61,999 nt of DNA from an uncultured Acetobacteraceae bacterium. Lineage in GTDB: Bacteria > Pseudomonadota > Alphaproteobacteria > Acetobacterales > Acetobacteraceae. The position numbers and the translations under genes are program-made. The stretch lies in assembly GCA_937873205.1 (NCBI GenBank), contig CALMVO010000110.1:1-61999 (forward strand). Direction: 5' to 3'. Shown in pieces: positions 1-9,635 of the stretch. Under the pieces are notes generated by a model. It ran no database searches and was not told the DNA's origin. It saw only the letters and a program-made list of their open reading frames with translations. Numbering within the stretch: position 1 is the first letter of the stretch; every line of letters begins with the position of its first letter.

Positions 1-1112
1 CCCTCGACGCGCGGCAGGGGCCGCTCGCGGCTGGGCTCGTGGAATGGCGCGGCCGCCGCGCGGCGGCGGTGACGTCGATGCAGACCGCGGCGCTGCGGCT
101 CGAGGTGGCGCAGGCGGCCCGCGATGTGGCGGCGGCGGAGCCGGCGGAAGCGGAGCGCCAGGCGCAGGCGCTGCAGGCCTCGGTCGACATGGCCGAGGCC
201 GCCCTCGGTGCCGCGGCGGAGCGGCTGGGGCGGGCGGAGCTGGCGGCACGGTCGGCGCTGACGGCGTGTCGGGCGAGCGAGGCGGCGCTCAGCGAGGCGC
301 GCGATGCGGCGACACGCGCGGAGGTGCGGGCCGAGCAGGCGCAGGCGGCGCTGGCGCAGCTGCTGGCCGACACCCCGCGTTCCCCGGAACTGGGTTCGCC
401 AGGGTCGGAGTCGGCGCCGGCCGACCTGTCCGACGCCGCCGAGACCGCGCTCCGCCGGCGGCTGGCGCGGCTCGCGCGCGAACGCGACGAGATCGGTCCG
501 GTCAACCTGCGCGCCGACCTCGAGCTGGCCGAGGCCGAGGCCGAGAGTGCCGCGATCGCCCGCGAGCATGACGAGCTCGGCGCCGCGATCGCCCGGTTGC
601 GCGGCCAGATCGGCCACCTCAATCGCGAAGGTCGCGAGCGGCTGCTGGCGGTGTTCACCGCGGTCGACGGCCATTTCCAGGTCCTGTTCGCGCGCATGTT
701 CGGCGGCGGCCGGGCGCAGCTCGGCCTGGTGGGCTCGGACGACCCGCTCAGCGCCGGGCTCGAGATCTACGCGCAGCCGCCGGGCAAGCGCCTGTCGACG
801 CTGTCGCTGCTGTCCGGCGGCGAGCAGGCGCTGACCGCGCTATCGCTGATCTTCGCGGTGTTCCGCTGCAATCCGGCGCCGATCTGCGTGCTCGACGAGG
901 TGGACGCGCCGCTCGACGACGCCAACGTGGAGCGCTTCTGCGCCTTGCTCACCGACATGGCGCGGGAGGCCGGCACGCGATACCTGGTGGTGACGCACCA
1001 CCAGTCGACCATGGCCAGCATGGACCGGCTCTACGGCGTCACCATGCAGGAGCGCGGCGTCAGCCGGGTGCTGTCGGTGGACCTGGCGCGTGCTGCCGAG
1101 ATGGTGGGGTAG
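1..1112 (+). CDS. smc: Chromosome segregation protein SMC, C-terminal part (5' end outside window)
   Basis: The reading frame is open from the first bases of the window, so only about the last 370 residues are seen. SMC is a homodimeric ATPase that compacts and separates the chromosome with ScpA and ScpB. The visible part starts in an Ala/Glu/Arg-rich coiled-coil arm, which runs to about residue 215 of this piece. The C-terminal ATPase head follows, with the ABC signature LSGGEQALTALSL, the Walker B segment ICVLDEVDAPLDDAN and a D-loop. The switch histidine lies in VVTHHQSTM. The head looks intact; the hinge and the N-terminal Walker A half lie upstream. The gene ends with TAG nine bases before the next start. 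Confidence 0.93.
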   Translation, partial: LDARQGPLAAGLVEWRGRRAAAVTSMQTAALRLEVAQAARDVAAAEPAEAERQAQALQASVDMAEAALGAAAERLGRAELAARSALTACRASEAALSEARDAATRAEVRAEQAQAALAQLLADTPRSPELGSPGSESAPADLSDAAETALRRRLARLARERDEIGPVNLRADLELAEAEAESAAIAREHDELGAAIARLRGQIGHLNREGRERLLAVFTAVDGHFQVLFARMFGGGRAQLGLVGSDDPLSAGLEIYAQPPGKRLSTLSLLSGGEQALTALSLIFAVFRCNPAPICVLDEVDAPLDDANVERFCALLTDMAREAGTRYLVVTHHQSTMASMDRLYGVTMQERGVSRVLSVDLARAAEMVG

Positions 1113-1121
1113 GAGACGCCG

Positions 1122-1787
1122 ATGCGATCTTGGAGGAGGCGGTCGGCCTCGGTGCTGACGGGGCTGGCGCTGCTCGTTCCATCCGGACCGGCTCCGGCGC
1201 AGACCGCGGATCCGAAGCGGCACCTGCAGGCGTTCGTCGCCTCCGGCCTGCACCGCGGGCTGGTGTCCCGCGCCATTGCCGGGATTCCGGACGGTGTCTT
1301 CCGGCGGTGCCCGTCGCTGGTCTCGGACGGCTCCCGGGTCACGATGCTGCAGCCGCTCTCGTTCGGTGCGGACGGCGTGCCCGATGGCGGCAGCTGGAAG
1401 GAGGCGTTCCCGGTGAGCGGCTGCGGCAACGACACGACGCTGAACCTGTATCTCTTCGCCACGTCCGAGGAGAGGATCAACGTCGTGGTCGGCCTGCCTG
1501 GCCGCACCCGCGCCGGGCTCCCTCTGCAGAGGGATGCGATGCCCATTGCAGAGACCGGCGCCGCGCTGGCGGTGCCGGGATGCAGGACCTTCGGGGTCGA
1601 CGACACCCGGCCCGCGGAGCCCGACGGCGTGCCGCCCGTGCCCGCCGCACGCGCGGTCGCGCCCTGGCGCGAGATCTGGACTATGACCGGCTGCGGCCGG
1701 GTCCTGGAGGTGCCGATGCGGTTCACGCCCGATCCAACCGGCACCGGCACCGATATCGTGCAGCCGCGCGGCATCGTGGTCCGCTGA
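1122..1787 (+). CDS. Secreted protein of unknown function
   Basis: This 221-residue protein has a Sec-type signal peptide: RSWRRR, a hydrophobic stretch to about residue 22, and a likely cut after APAQ. Four cysteines in the mature part could form disulfides in the periplasm. I recognise no domain. GGAG lies just before the ATG, and the stop TGA overlaps the next ATG (TGATG). It is therefore translationally coupled to the DUF4153-like membrane protein, and the two may work together. The family is unknown to me; the gene call rests on the signal peptide, ribosome site and codon bias. Confidence 0.7.
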   Translation: MRSWRRRSASVLTGLALLVPSGPAPAQTADPKRHLQAFVASGLHRGLVSRAIAGIPDGVFRRCPSLVSDGSRVTMLQPLSFGADGVPDGGSWKEAFPVSGCGNDTTLNLYLFATSEERINVVVGLPGRTRAGLPLQRDAMPIAETGAALAVPGCRTFGVDDTRPAEPDGVPPVPAARAVAPWREIWTMTGCGRVLEVPMRFTPDPTGTGTDIVQPRGIVVR

Positions 1788-3574
1788 TGCCGGCCACCGG
1801 AGTCCGCCTGCGGGCACTGATGCGCACGTCGGCGGCGGTCCGCGCCGGCGTCGCCCTCGCCCAGGCGCTGCTGATCTACCTGCTCGGCAACGCGGCCCTC
1901 ACCCATGCCTGGCCGGCGACCGTACCGATGCTGATGCAGCCGATCCTGGTCTGCGCCGAGTTCGTGCCGATCCTGGCGGCGCTCGGCATCGGACGGCTGC
2001 GTCCGCCGGCGCTCGGCCTGTGGCTGGGGATCGCCACCGCCGCCATCGCGGTGCTGGCGGTGCATTCCATCACCCGCATGCTGCCGGCACCGGCGGTTCG
2101 GCTCCCCCCGCGCCCGTCGGTGTTCGCGCTGGGGCCGCTTCTGGGCGCTGCCCTGTTCGTCGCGCAGTCGCTGTTGCTGGCCGCCGCCGCGGACCGGCGC
2201 TGGCGCCCGAGCTATCCGCGGCTGTTCGAGACGTCCTGGAACCTCGGCGTCCAGCTCGTGCTGACCGCCCTGTTCCTTGGACTGTTCTGGGCGATCCTGG
2301 GCCTCGGCGCGCTGCTGTTCGGGGTGGTCGGGTTGCACGGCTTCGGTCGCCTCCTCACCGAACGCGCGGTCAGCCTGCCCTTGACCACGCTGGCGATCGC
2401 GTTTGCGATCCACGTCACCAGCCTACGCGGCCGTCTGGTCGACGGTGCCCGCACGCTGGTGCTGACCCTGTTCGGCTTCCTGCTGCCGGTGCTGGCCGCG
2501 ATCGCCGGCGCCTTCCTGGTCAGCCTCTGCTTCGTCTCCGCGCAACCGCTCTGGCGCACGCACCATGCGCTGCTCCTGCTCTCCATGGCGGTCCTGCTGC
2601 TGCTGCTGCTTCTGAACGCCGCCTATCGCGACGGCCTGGCGGAGGCGGCGGCATCGGCCGCCGTGCGCGTGACCGGACGGGTCGGCGCCATCCTGCTGCT
2701 ACCGCTGACCGGGCTGGCGATCGTGGCCCTGCACGCCCGCGTGGCAGAGGATGGCTGGTCGCCGGAGCGGGTGCTGGCCGCGGCCTGGCTGCTGGTCTGT
2801 GGGCTCTACGCGCTCGGCTACCTGGTGGCGGCGCTGCGGCCAAGGCGCTGGCTGGCCGGGATCGAGACCGTGAACGTCGCCATGGCCGCGGTCGTGGTGC
2901 TGGTCCTGCTGGCGCTGCTGACGCCGCTGGCCGACCCCGCCCGCATTGCGGCGGGCAGCCAGGTCGCGCGCCTGCGCGCCGGACGCGTCGCCGCCGACCG
3001 GTTCGATTACGCCTTCCTTGCCACCGGCAGCGCCGGCTATGGCCGCGCGGCGCTGCTCCGGCTGCAGCGCGACCCGCCGGCGCAGGATGCCGAGCTGGTG
3101 CGGCGGCGCGCGACGGCGGCGCTCGCCGCGAGGCCCGGCGTCGCGATGCGGCCGCAGGAGAGCGCCGCCGACATCATCCGCAACGTGACGGTGCATCCTG
3201 CCGGCCGCGCGCTGCCGCCGACCCTGCTGCCCCGGCTGGCGCAGTGGCACCCCTGGGATCCCAGGGTGCCGAACTGCCTGCGCATGCGCGACCGGCGCTG
3301 CGACGCGGTCTTCATCGACCTGCGACACGACGGTACCGAGCAGCTTGCCTTCATCGAACCGGATTTGCCGAACATCCAGGTCATGGCGATGGGACCTGAC
3401 GGAGTCTGGTCCGGCATCGGCAGCCTGACGATCCCGATCCATTGCGAGTCGCTCCGCAACTCGCTGATCGCCGGGCGCATGACCACGGCGCCATCGCCCT
3501 GGGCCGACCTGCTGGTCGATGGCCATCATATCGCGTTCACCCAACGCGAGGATCTGGCCACATGTCCGAAGTGA
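1787..3574 (+). CDS. DUF4153-like polytopic membrane protein
   Basis: The protein has 595 residues if the ATG that overlaps the previous stop is used. About twelve hydrophobic segments fill residues 15-385, with the run WAILGLGALLFGVVGLHGF and the later ALNAAYRDG-like loop typical of DUF4153 proteins. The last 200 residues are soluble and probably periplasmic. The biochemical role of the family is not known; some members sit near envelope or sensory genes. The frame is open upstream of this ATG, but that part overlaps the preceding secreted protein and has no protein-like composition. The DUF4153 assignment comes from pattern memory, not a search. Confidence 0.72.
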   Translation: MPATGVRLRALMRTSAAVRAGVALAQALLIYLLGNAALTHAWPATVPMLMQPILVCAEFVPILAALGIGRLRPPALGLWLGIATAAIAVLAVHSITRMLPAPAVRLPPRPSVFALGPLLGAALFVAQSLLLAAAADRRWRPSYPRLFETSWNLGVQLVLTALFLGLFWAILGLGALLFGVVGLHGFGRLLTERAVSLPLTTLAIAFAIHVTSLRGRLVDGARTLVLTLFGFLLPVLAAIAGAFLVSLCFVSAQPLWRTHHALLLLSMAVLLLLLLLNAAYRDGLAEAAASAAVRVTGRVGAILLLPLTGLAIVALHARVAEDGWSPERVLAAAWLLVCGLYALGYLVAALRPRRWLAGIETVNVAMAAVVVLVLLALLTPLADPARIAAGSQVARLRAGRVAADRFDYAFLATGSAGYGRAALLRLQRDPPAQDAELVRRRATAALAARPGVAMRPQESAADIIRNVTVHPAGRALPPTLLPRLAQWHPWDPRVPNCLRMRDRRCDAVFIDLRHDGTEQLAFIEPDLPNIQVMAMGPDGVWSGIGSLTIPIHCESLRNSLIAGRMTTAPSPWADLLVDGHHIAFTQREDLATCPK

Positions 3575-3650
3575 CCGTACGCATGTCCAGGCCGACCGAG
3601 CACCGGCTCGCGAAGGGCGCAGCCCCGCTTGCGCCGGTCCGACGACGGGA

Positions 3651-4994
3651 TCAGACGGCGCGGTGGCCGCCGCCGGACGGGCGGCGGTTTCCGCCGCCGC
3701 CGCGGTTGGCGCCGGCCGGGCGCTGCGGCTGGCCGCCGGACGGACGGGCGCCGGAACGCTGGCCGCCTGCATGATGACCGCCACCGCCGCCCGGGCCGCC
3801 GCGGCCGCGTCCGCCGCTGCCCAGAACCGGCGGGCGCATGGTCGAGTTGGCGGCGGTCTCGGAATGGAACGGATGGTCCATGAACACCGGCAGCGGCTTG
3901 CCGATCTCGCGCTCGATGTCGCGTAGCCAGGCGCGCTGCTCGGCGTCGCAGAGCGAGATCGCCCAGCCCTCGCGGCCGGCGCGCGCGGTGCGGCCGATGC
4001 GGTGCACGTAGCTCTCCGGCACGTTCGGCAGGTCGTAGTTGAACACGTGGCTGATGTCGTCAACGTCGATGCCGCGCGCCGCGATGTCGGTCGCGACGAG
4101 CACCTTGACCGCGCCCGACTTGAACCCAGCCAGCGCCCGCTCACGGGCGCCCTGGCTCTTGTTGCCGTGGATCGCCTCGGCGGCAATGCCTTCCCGCTCC
4201 AGGAACTCGACCACCTTGTTGGCCTCGTGCTTCATCAGCGTGAACACGATGGCACGCACCACCTTGGGGCTCTGCACCAGCATGAGCATCGCGTTCTTCT
4301 TGTTGTTGTCGTCGACGAACATCACCGCCTGGCGGATGCGCTCGACCGTCGTTGACGGCGGCGTGACCTCGACCCGGGCCGGGTCGCGCAGCAGGCTGCC
4401 GGCCAGCTCGGCGATCGATTTCGGCATGGTGGCGGAGAACAGCAGCGTCTGGCGCTCCTTGGGCAGCAGGGCGACGACGCGGCGGATGTCGCGCACGAAG
4501 CCCATGTCCAGCATGCGGTCCGCCTCGTCCAGCACCAGCACCTCGACGTTGGACAGGTCGATGTGGCGCTGGCCGATCAGGTCGAGCAGGCGGCCGGGTG
4601 CCGCCACGAGGACGTCGACGCCGCGGCGCATCGCGTCCACCTGGCGGCCCTGGCCGACGCCGCCGAAGATCACCGTATGGCTCAGCCGCATGTGGCGGCC
4701 ATAGGTGGCGAAGCTCTCGTCGATCTGCGAGGCGAGCTCCCGGGTCGGCGCCAGCACCAGCACCCGCGGACCCTTTGGCGTATGCGGCACGCGGTGCTGC
4801 GCCAGTCGGTGCAGGATCGGCAGCGCGAAGGCGGCGGTCTTGCCGGTGCCGGTCTGCGCCAGACCCAGCAGGTCCCGCCCCTCCAGCAGCTGCGGGATGG
4901 CGCCGGCCTGGATCGGGGTCGGATCGGTGTAGCCCTCCTCGGCAAGAGCGCGGAGGATCGGTTCGGCGAGCTTGAGGTCTGCAAAACTTGTCAT
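3651..4994 (-). CDS. rhlE: DEAD-box ATP-dependent RNA helicase, RhlE type
   Basis: This 447-residue protein carries every DEAD-box motif in order: Q motif (PTPIQAGAIP), motif I (AQTGTGKT), Ia (PTRELASQ), Ib (APGRLLD), II (VLDEADRMLD), III (SATMP), V (VATDIAARGID) and VI (HRIGRTARAG). The last 70 residues form a Gly/Arg-rich tail that probably binds RNA. It unwinds short RNA duplexes in ribosome assembly, RNA decay or cold adaptation. The length and the start MTSFADLKL fit the RhlE subgroup. It converges with the DUF4153 gene and stands alone as a transcript. The RhlE subgroup is likely, though other DEAD-box subgroups look similar. Confidence 0.95.
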   Translation of the reverse strand: MTSFADLKLAEPILRALAEEGYTDPTPIQAGAIPQLLEGRDLLGLAQTGTGKTAAFALPILHRLAQHRVPHTPKGPRVLVLAPTRELASQIDESFATYGRHMRLSHTVIFGGVGQGRQVDAMRRGVDVLVAAPGRLLDLIGQRHIDLSNVEVLVLDEADRMLDMGFVRDIRRVVALLPKERQTLLFSATMPKSIAELAGSLLRDPARVEVTPPSTTVERIRQAVMFVDDNNKKNAMLMLVQSPKVVRAIVFTLMKHEANKVVEFLEREGIAAEAIHGNKSQGARERALAGFKSGAVKVLVATDIAARGIDVDDISHVFNYDLPNVPESYVHRIGRTARAGREGWAISLCDAEQRAWLRDIEREIGKPLPVFMDHPFHSETAANSTMRPPVLGSGGRGRGGPGGGGGHHAGGQRSGARPSGGQPQRPAGANRGGGGNRRPSGGGHRAV

Positions 4995-5288
4995 GGGTCG
5001 AGGGACGCCTCCTGGCGTCGGATCCGGCCGGCGGCACGAACCGCTGCGGGGGAAGATCGTCTGATGGGATGAAGGGATCGGCAGCGTGCGGCCGGATCAC
5101 GCCCGGGGGCGAGGCCGCTCGAACGGGTCGATGGCTGGGTGGGTGAGGGAGCGCTCTTCCTGGAAAGGCTGGTCCTCTGCGCCGGACCGCCCTTCGACAA
5201 GGAGGCGTCAGGCGCTGCGCAGGGCACCTCACGAAGGCTCACGTAGCGACTGGCACGGGTGATGGCAAGGTAAAACGCTCGGGCGTGC

Positions 5289-5612
5289 TCAGGAGCCGTG
5301 CGCCTGCGGCCGGTCCGGCACGCCGCCGTCCGCCTCGTCGGCCGCCACGGTCATCGCGGTGCCGCGCTACTTGAAATCGTCACGCAGCCAGGCCTGCACC
5401 CACAGCGCCGGCAGCGGGCGCCAAGCCAGGTGTCAGCCGGCCTGCCATGCCGGCACCGCCTCCGCGCCGAATCGGACCGCCGCCGCGCCGGCCAGGATCG
5501 GGGGAACGCCGAGCGCGCGGCGCGGACGCGGCAGCGCGTTGCGGCCGGGCGCGATGCCGAGGAGGCGGGTGGCGGTGGTCGGCAGGCAGAAGGCGACGAC
5601 GACGGTCAGCAT
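5289..5612 (-). pseudogene. Possible C-terminal remnant of a membrane-associated protein with two in-frame stops
   Basis: One minus-strand frame reads as coherent protein across two stop codons, at 5433-5435 (TGA) and 5367-5369 (TAG). It has a hydrophobic start (MLTVVVAFCLP), a middle with RFGAEAVPAW, and an aromatic end (LPALWVQAWLRDDFK) followed by RGTAMTVAADEADGG. The pattern resembles the C-terminal membrane anchor of family 2 glycosyltransferases, but I cannot name a family. No N-terminal part is visible upstream, because the 5741-7870 gene ends there. This could be a decayed fragment or chance open frame in GC-rich DNA. The rest of the gap 4995-5740 shows no gene I can support. Confidence 0.33.
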
Positions 5613-5740
5613 GCTCGATGACGCCGGTGCCGGACGGAAGCGGGCCTGGCGGCTGCTCGCGGGGTCGCCCGGCGGCGGTCCGTCGCGGCGGTCCGGTCGA
5701 CGACGAGCCCTGACGCGCATCACGACCGACACGTACATGC

Positions 5741-7870
5741 TCAATCCCCATCGGCGCACGGCGCCGGCGCGGGGTCGCGCAGGATCATCGCGGCGAGGAT
5801 CGGCGTCGGCATCGCGCCCGGGTCGGGGCGGTGCAGCCGGATCGACGTCGTCACCACGGGACCGCCGACCGCGGCGGCGGCGAGGCAGATCCGCCGGATG
5901 GTCGCGGCCTGATCGGGTTCGGCGCCGGCGGGGATCGGCCGTCCGTTCAGGAGGATCCCGAGCCCGGCGTCCGGGACGGGCCGCGCGAAGCGGAGTTCCA
6001 GCAGGCTCGGTCGTCCGGTCGGGTGCTGCGCCAGGATCAGCTCGGCGGCCGCCTCGTCCATCGCCGTGCCGGTCGGGCCACCGTTGGCCCAGCCCTGCCC
6101 GAGATAGACCCACCCGCTTCCGTTCCAGGAGAAATCGACCGGGGCGTTCAGCGGCAGGTCGGAGGCGGCGCGCGATCGGCCGGCCACCCGGTCGGCGCGG
6201 CAGACGATGGTGTTGACCCACCAGAGGCTGGGCAGGCGCAGGCACGGCGCGGCCGGCACGAAGCCCAGCGCGGCGAGGCCGCGACGCGCCGCTTCGGCCA
6301 TGGGCACGTCGTCGCCCAGCGTCCGCACCAGGCCGCCGGGCGGATGCGCCAGACCGTCGCTGCGCTGCGCGGCGAGGACGCCGCCGACGCCGACGCCGGT
6401 CACGGCGGACAGGGCGGAGTAGAAGCGCGACCCGCCCGGGAGCGCCGACGCCCAGTAGCCGCTCGGATGGACGACCAGGACGTAAGCGGCGGGACGGCGC
6501 AGCGGGTCCGGGAGCGACACCCTGAACGGGTCCGCCCAGCCGCGATGCCACCAGTCGGCTGGTCGCGTCAGGCCGATCGTCAGCACGGCCAGGGCGCAGG
6601 CCGCCGGTGTCAGCAGCTGCGCCGGCAGCAGGCGCGGCAGCAGCGCGATCGCGAGCACGCCGGCCATCATCTCGCCCACGATCTCGTAGCGCTCGATCGC
6701 GAACGTCGCGAGCCAGAGGCAGACGCCCGCGCCGGTGAAGATCAGCGCGCGGACCAGAGCCAGCCCGGTCGCGGCGCGGTCGCGGCGGATCACCGGCCGG
6801 AACAGCCGCCCCAGGAGCAGGACCCCCAAGAGGACCGCGAGGAGAGCCAAGCGCGGCTCGGCGAAGGGGTTTTCCGCCGTCGGATGCAGGCCGGCGGCGA
6901 TCCTGAACGGGTAGGTCGATGCGTCGATCGGCCCGTGCGGCAGGAAGTCGGCATCGGCGAACGTCCGGACGGCAGCCGAGCGCGAGCGGAACACGGTGTT
7001 GAAGGCCGGGAAGACCGGATCGCCGTACCGGATCCACATGAGGGCGGCCCACGGCCCCGCGGTCGCCAGGATGCCGACGACGCCGCCGCCGGCGAAGCGG
7101 AGCGCCCGGCCGGCCGTGGCCCGACCGATCGGCCATGGCGGCAGGCAGGCGATCAGCAGGCCGATGCCCAGGATCGCGTTCGTGAGCTTGAGCCCGGTCG
7201 CGGTGCCCGCCAGCAGGCCAGCCAGCACCAGCAGCCGGTCGCGGGCCCGCGCCCGGCCGAGGTCGGTGGCGCGGTCGCTGGCGAGGACGCAGCAGAGCGC
7301 GCCCAGCACCGGGGCGGCCAGCGGCAGGTCAGCGAAGCTCGTCCCGATCTCGGAGACGGTCATCGCGGTCCAGACGCCGCACGCGGTGGCCGCCGCGCGA
7401 CACGGCAGGCCGGCACCGGAGGATCGCAGAAGCTGGCCGGACAGGATCCAGAGCAGCGGGACGACGACCGACTGCGCGGCGGCCAGCACCGAAGCCGCCA
7501 GAAGCGGCGGCAGATGGTGCCGCAGCAGGTAGGACGGCACGTAGGGCAGGGGATTGAAGTAGCCCTGCAACCCGGCGGCGCCGACATCCAGTCCGTAGCG
7601 CCAGTGCAGCAGCGCATAGGCCGCGTAGTCGTGGTAGTTCTGCAGGTCCCAGTTGGCGTCCTGGCCGACCAGGGTCGCCCGTGCCACGAACAGGACCAGG
7701 CCTGCCAGGGTGACGCAGATCAGGATCGCCCGATCCCGGTCGATCCCCGGCACCTTACGGGCCGTTCTGCCCGGATCGCCGGTCGGAGAGGCGTCGCCGC
7801 AAGCGCCGGGACCGATGGACAGCCCAGCCATCTGCGGCATCCGCCTTGGCTCCGGGTCCGGTCGTCGCAC
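5741..7870 (-). CDS. Polytopic membrane protein, glycosyltransferase 87 / GT-C-like
   Basis: The protein has 709 residues. After a 40-residue hydrophilic start come about ten membrane segments (residues 48-440) and a soluble C-terminal region of about 250 residues. The first periplasmic loop has the acidic-aromatic pattern DANWDLQNYHDYAAY and then FNPLPYVP, which fits polyprenyl-phosphate-sugar-dependent GT-C enzymes (GT39/GT87/DUF2029 type). It probably moves a sugar from a lipid carrier to an envelope acceptor, but the substrate is unknown. No polysaccharide cluster surrounds it, and both flanks look decayed. A downstream Met near residue 11 is an alternative start. Confidence 0.68.
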   Translation of the reverse strand: MRRPDPEPRRMPQMAGLSIGPGACGDASPTGDPGRTARKVPGIDRDRAILICVTLAGLVLFVARATLVGQDANWDLQNYHDYAAYALLHWRYGLDVGAAGLQGYFNPLPYVPSYLLRHHLPPLLAASVLAAAQSVVVPLLWILSGQLLRSSGAGLPCRAAATACGVWTAMTVSEIGTSFADLPLAAPVLGALCCVLASDRATDLGRARARDRLLVLAGLLAGTATGLKLTNAILGIGLLIACLPPWPIGRATAGRALRFAGGGVVGILATAGPWAALMWIRYGDPVFPAFNTVFRSRSAAVRTFADADFLPHGPIDASTYPFRIAAGLHPTAENPFAEPRLALLAVLLGVLLLGRLFRPVIRRDRAATGLALVRALIFTGAGVCLWLATFAIERYEIVGEMMAGVLAIALLPRLLPAQLLTPAACALAVLTIGLTRPADWWHRGWADPFRVSLPDPLRRPAAYVLVVHPSGYWASALPGGSRFYSALSAVTGVGVGGVLAAQRSDGLAHPPGGLVRTLGDDVPMAEAARRGLAALGFVPAAPCLRLPSLWWVNTIVCRADRVAGRSRAASDLPLNAPVDFSWNGSGWVYLGQGWANGGPTGTAMDEAAAELILAQHPTGRPSLLELRFARPVPDAGLGILLNGRPIPAGAEPDQAATIRRICLAAAAVGGPVVTTSIRLHRPDPGAMPTPILAAMILRDPAPAPCADGD

Positions 7871-8469
7871 GCTCCGAAAGCCGTTCCATCGCCGGCACGC
7901 GACGCCCCGAAACGGTTTCGCGACGACGGTCGGTGGCGGCGACGTGGAAACCGCGAACCGCTCCCATTGCCGTGCTGCCCCCGCCAGTGCCGCATCCCGG
8001 ACCCGCCGGCAGCCGTCGGCGCACGGTCCGCTTCATGCCTCCGGTCCGTCCGGATGTCCAGGTGATCGGCGGCCGATCTCGCGGCGCCAGGTGATCCCGG
8101 AGACGCGGCGGTAAAGCTTCGGGCGAGAAACCACCGTGGAGCGACCGCATGAGGTCGACCCGCCAGTATCTCGTCGCCCCCCGTCCCGGCAGGTCTCTGC
8201 AGCGCATGCGGCCCCACCATCGCCGTGTCCAATCCGACGCTGGTCGGCGGCGTCGACAGGTCCAGGGGCAAACGCATCGCGTCCGACACCGTCCGGCTGA
8301 CGACCGCATCGCTCGGTGTCGGCCGTTACACGGTCGACACCCTCGTCGATGGCAGGGTCGGGGCGACCAGCCTTCATCACCACCGGCTGACCATGGAGTC
8401 CGCTCCGCCGCCCGACGGCCTCATCATCGAGGCCGCGGACGAGGTGCGGACCTGGCACTGCGGGGGCGC
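7871..8469. other. About 600 bases with no supported gene
   Basis: This stretch lies between the divergent membrane protein and the oxygenase pseudogene. One plus-strand frame (8225-8548) has coding-like third positions and a protein-like composition (for example VRLTTASLGVGRYTVDTL), but no ribosome site, no known domain, and it runs into the pseudogene in the wrong frame. It may be another decayed gene. Nothing regulatory stands out. Confidence 0.4.
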
Positions 8470-9426
8470 CCGCTGCTCGATGTGCCGATGCGGCTCGCGA
8501 CATCGCCCCCTATCTGGACGGCAGCGACAAGCGGCGCGTGGCCCGTGAGGTCGCAGCGGCCTGCGAGACCACCGGCTTCCTGCCGATCGGCGGGCACGGC
8601 ATCCCGGAGCAGACCGTCCAGGACGTCCTCGAGGCGGCGGAGCGCTTCTTCGCGCTGTCCCCCGATCCCGCGATCTATCGCGGCTACCTGTGCCTCGCCG
8701 GCAGCTCGCTGGCGTAGTCCCGCGGTGAGGCGGCGCCGCCCGATCTTCGGGAGAGCTTCTCGATCAACCGGGTGGACGGCAAGACCGATCCCTCGTTCTA
8801 GACGCCCGCCGCGGCCAATCTGTTCGCGCCAAACATCCGGCCGGCCGAGACCGACGCGCCGCGGTTCCGGGACGCGATGGAGCGGTACTACCTGGCGATC
8901 CAGAGCCTGTCCGCGACCCTCATGCGCATCTTCGCGCTGGCGTTCGACCCGCCCGAGCGTTTCTTCGACGACAAGGTCGACAAGCACGTCTCCAATCTCG
9001 TGGCCTTTCACGATCCGCCGCTGACGCAGCCGCCTCTGCCCGACCAGCTGCGCGGCAGCGTGCACACCGACTTCGCAGCCTCACCCTCGTGCACGGCCAT
9101 CCGAACCCGAGGGGTTGCAGGTCTGGAGCGGCTCGGCGTGGCGGGAGGTCCCGGTCGTGCCGGGCGCCTTCGTGGTCAACATCGGCGATCTCATAGCGCA
9201 ATGGACCAATGACCGCTGGGTCTCGACCCTGCACCGCGTCATCGTGCCGCCGCAATCGGCCTGGAGCAGGCCGCGCTACTCGATCGTGTTCTTCCATCAG
9301 CCGAACCACAACGCCCTGATCGAGAGCCTCGACGCCACGGCACCGCCCCGATATGCGCCGGTGACGTCGCGCGACCACCTGCGGCGGAAGCCTTCTGCCA
9401 TGGCCGTCACCGCCGCCGCAAACTGA
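8470..9426 (+). pseudogene. Pseudogene of a 2-oxoglutarate/Fe(II) oxygenase, isopenicillin N synthase-like family
   Basis: The translation follows this family from the N-terminal DIAPYLDGSDKRRVAREVA and GFLPIGGHGIPEQTV, through MERYYLAIQSLSATLMRIFA, to HTDF and SLTLVHGHP, and ends with VNIGDLIAQWTND and STLHRVIVP. The His and Asp of the first iron triad motif (HTD) and the later His (LHRV) are still readable. The frame is broken by TAG at 8715-8717, TAG at 8799-8801, a shift near 9076 and another near 9110, so no full enzyme can be made. No convincing start codon remains. The intact family oxidises small molecules with 2-oxoglutarate and O2; the former substrate is unknown. Confidence 0.82.
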
Positions 9427-9635
9427 GCATCTATCGGGCCCGGTGTCCGATCCAGTCCCCAGCCGGCCCGCGACCCGTGTCCCGGTGCGGTGATCGCGTG
9501 GTTGGGCTTGAGAACCGCGCCGACGATGGGACAGGATGCCGTCACGATGAATAGCCAACCCCGCCGGCTGGTCCTGGCCTGCTTGATGGCGGCGGCGTCC
9601 GGTGGGGACCGGCTTTGGCGGAGGTGGGTAGGGTG

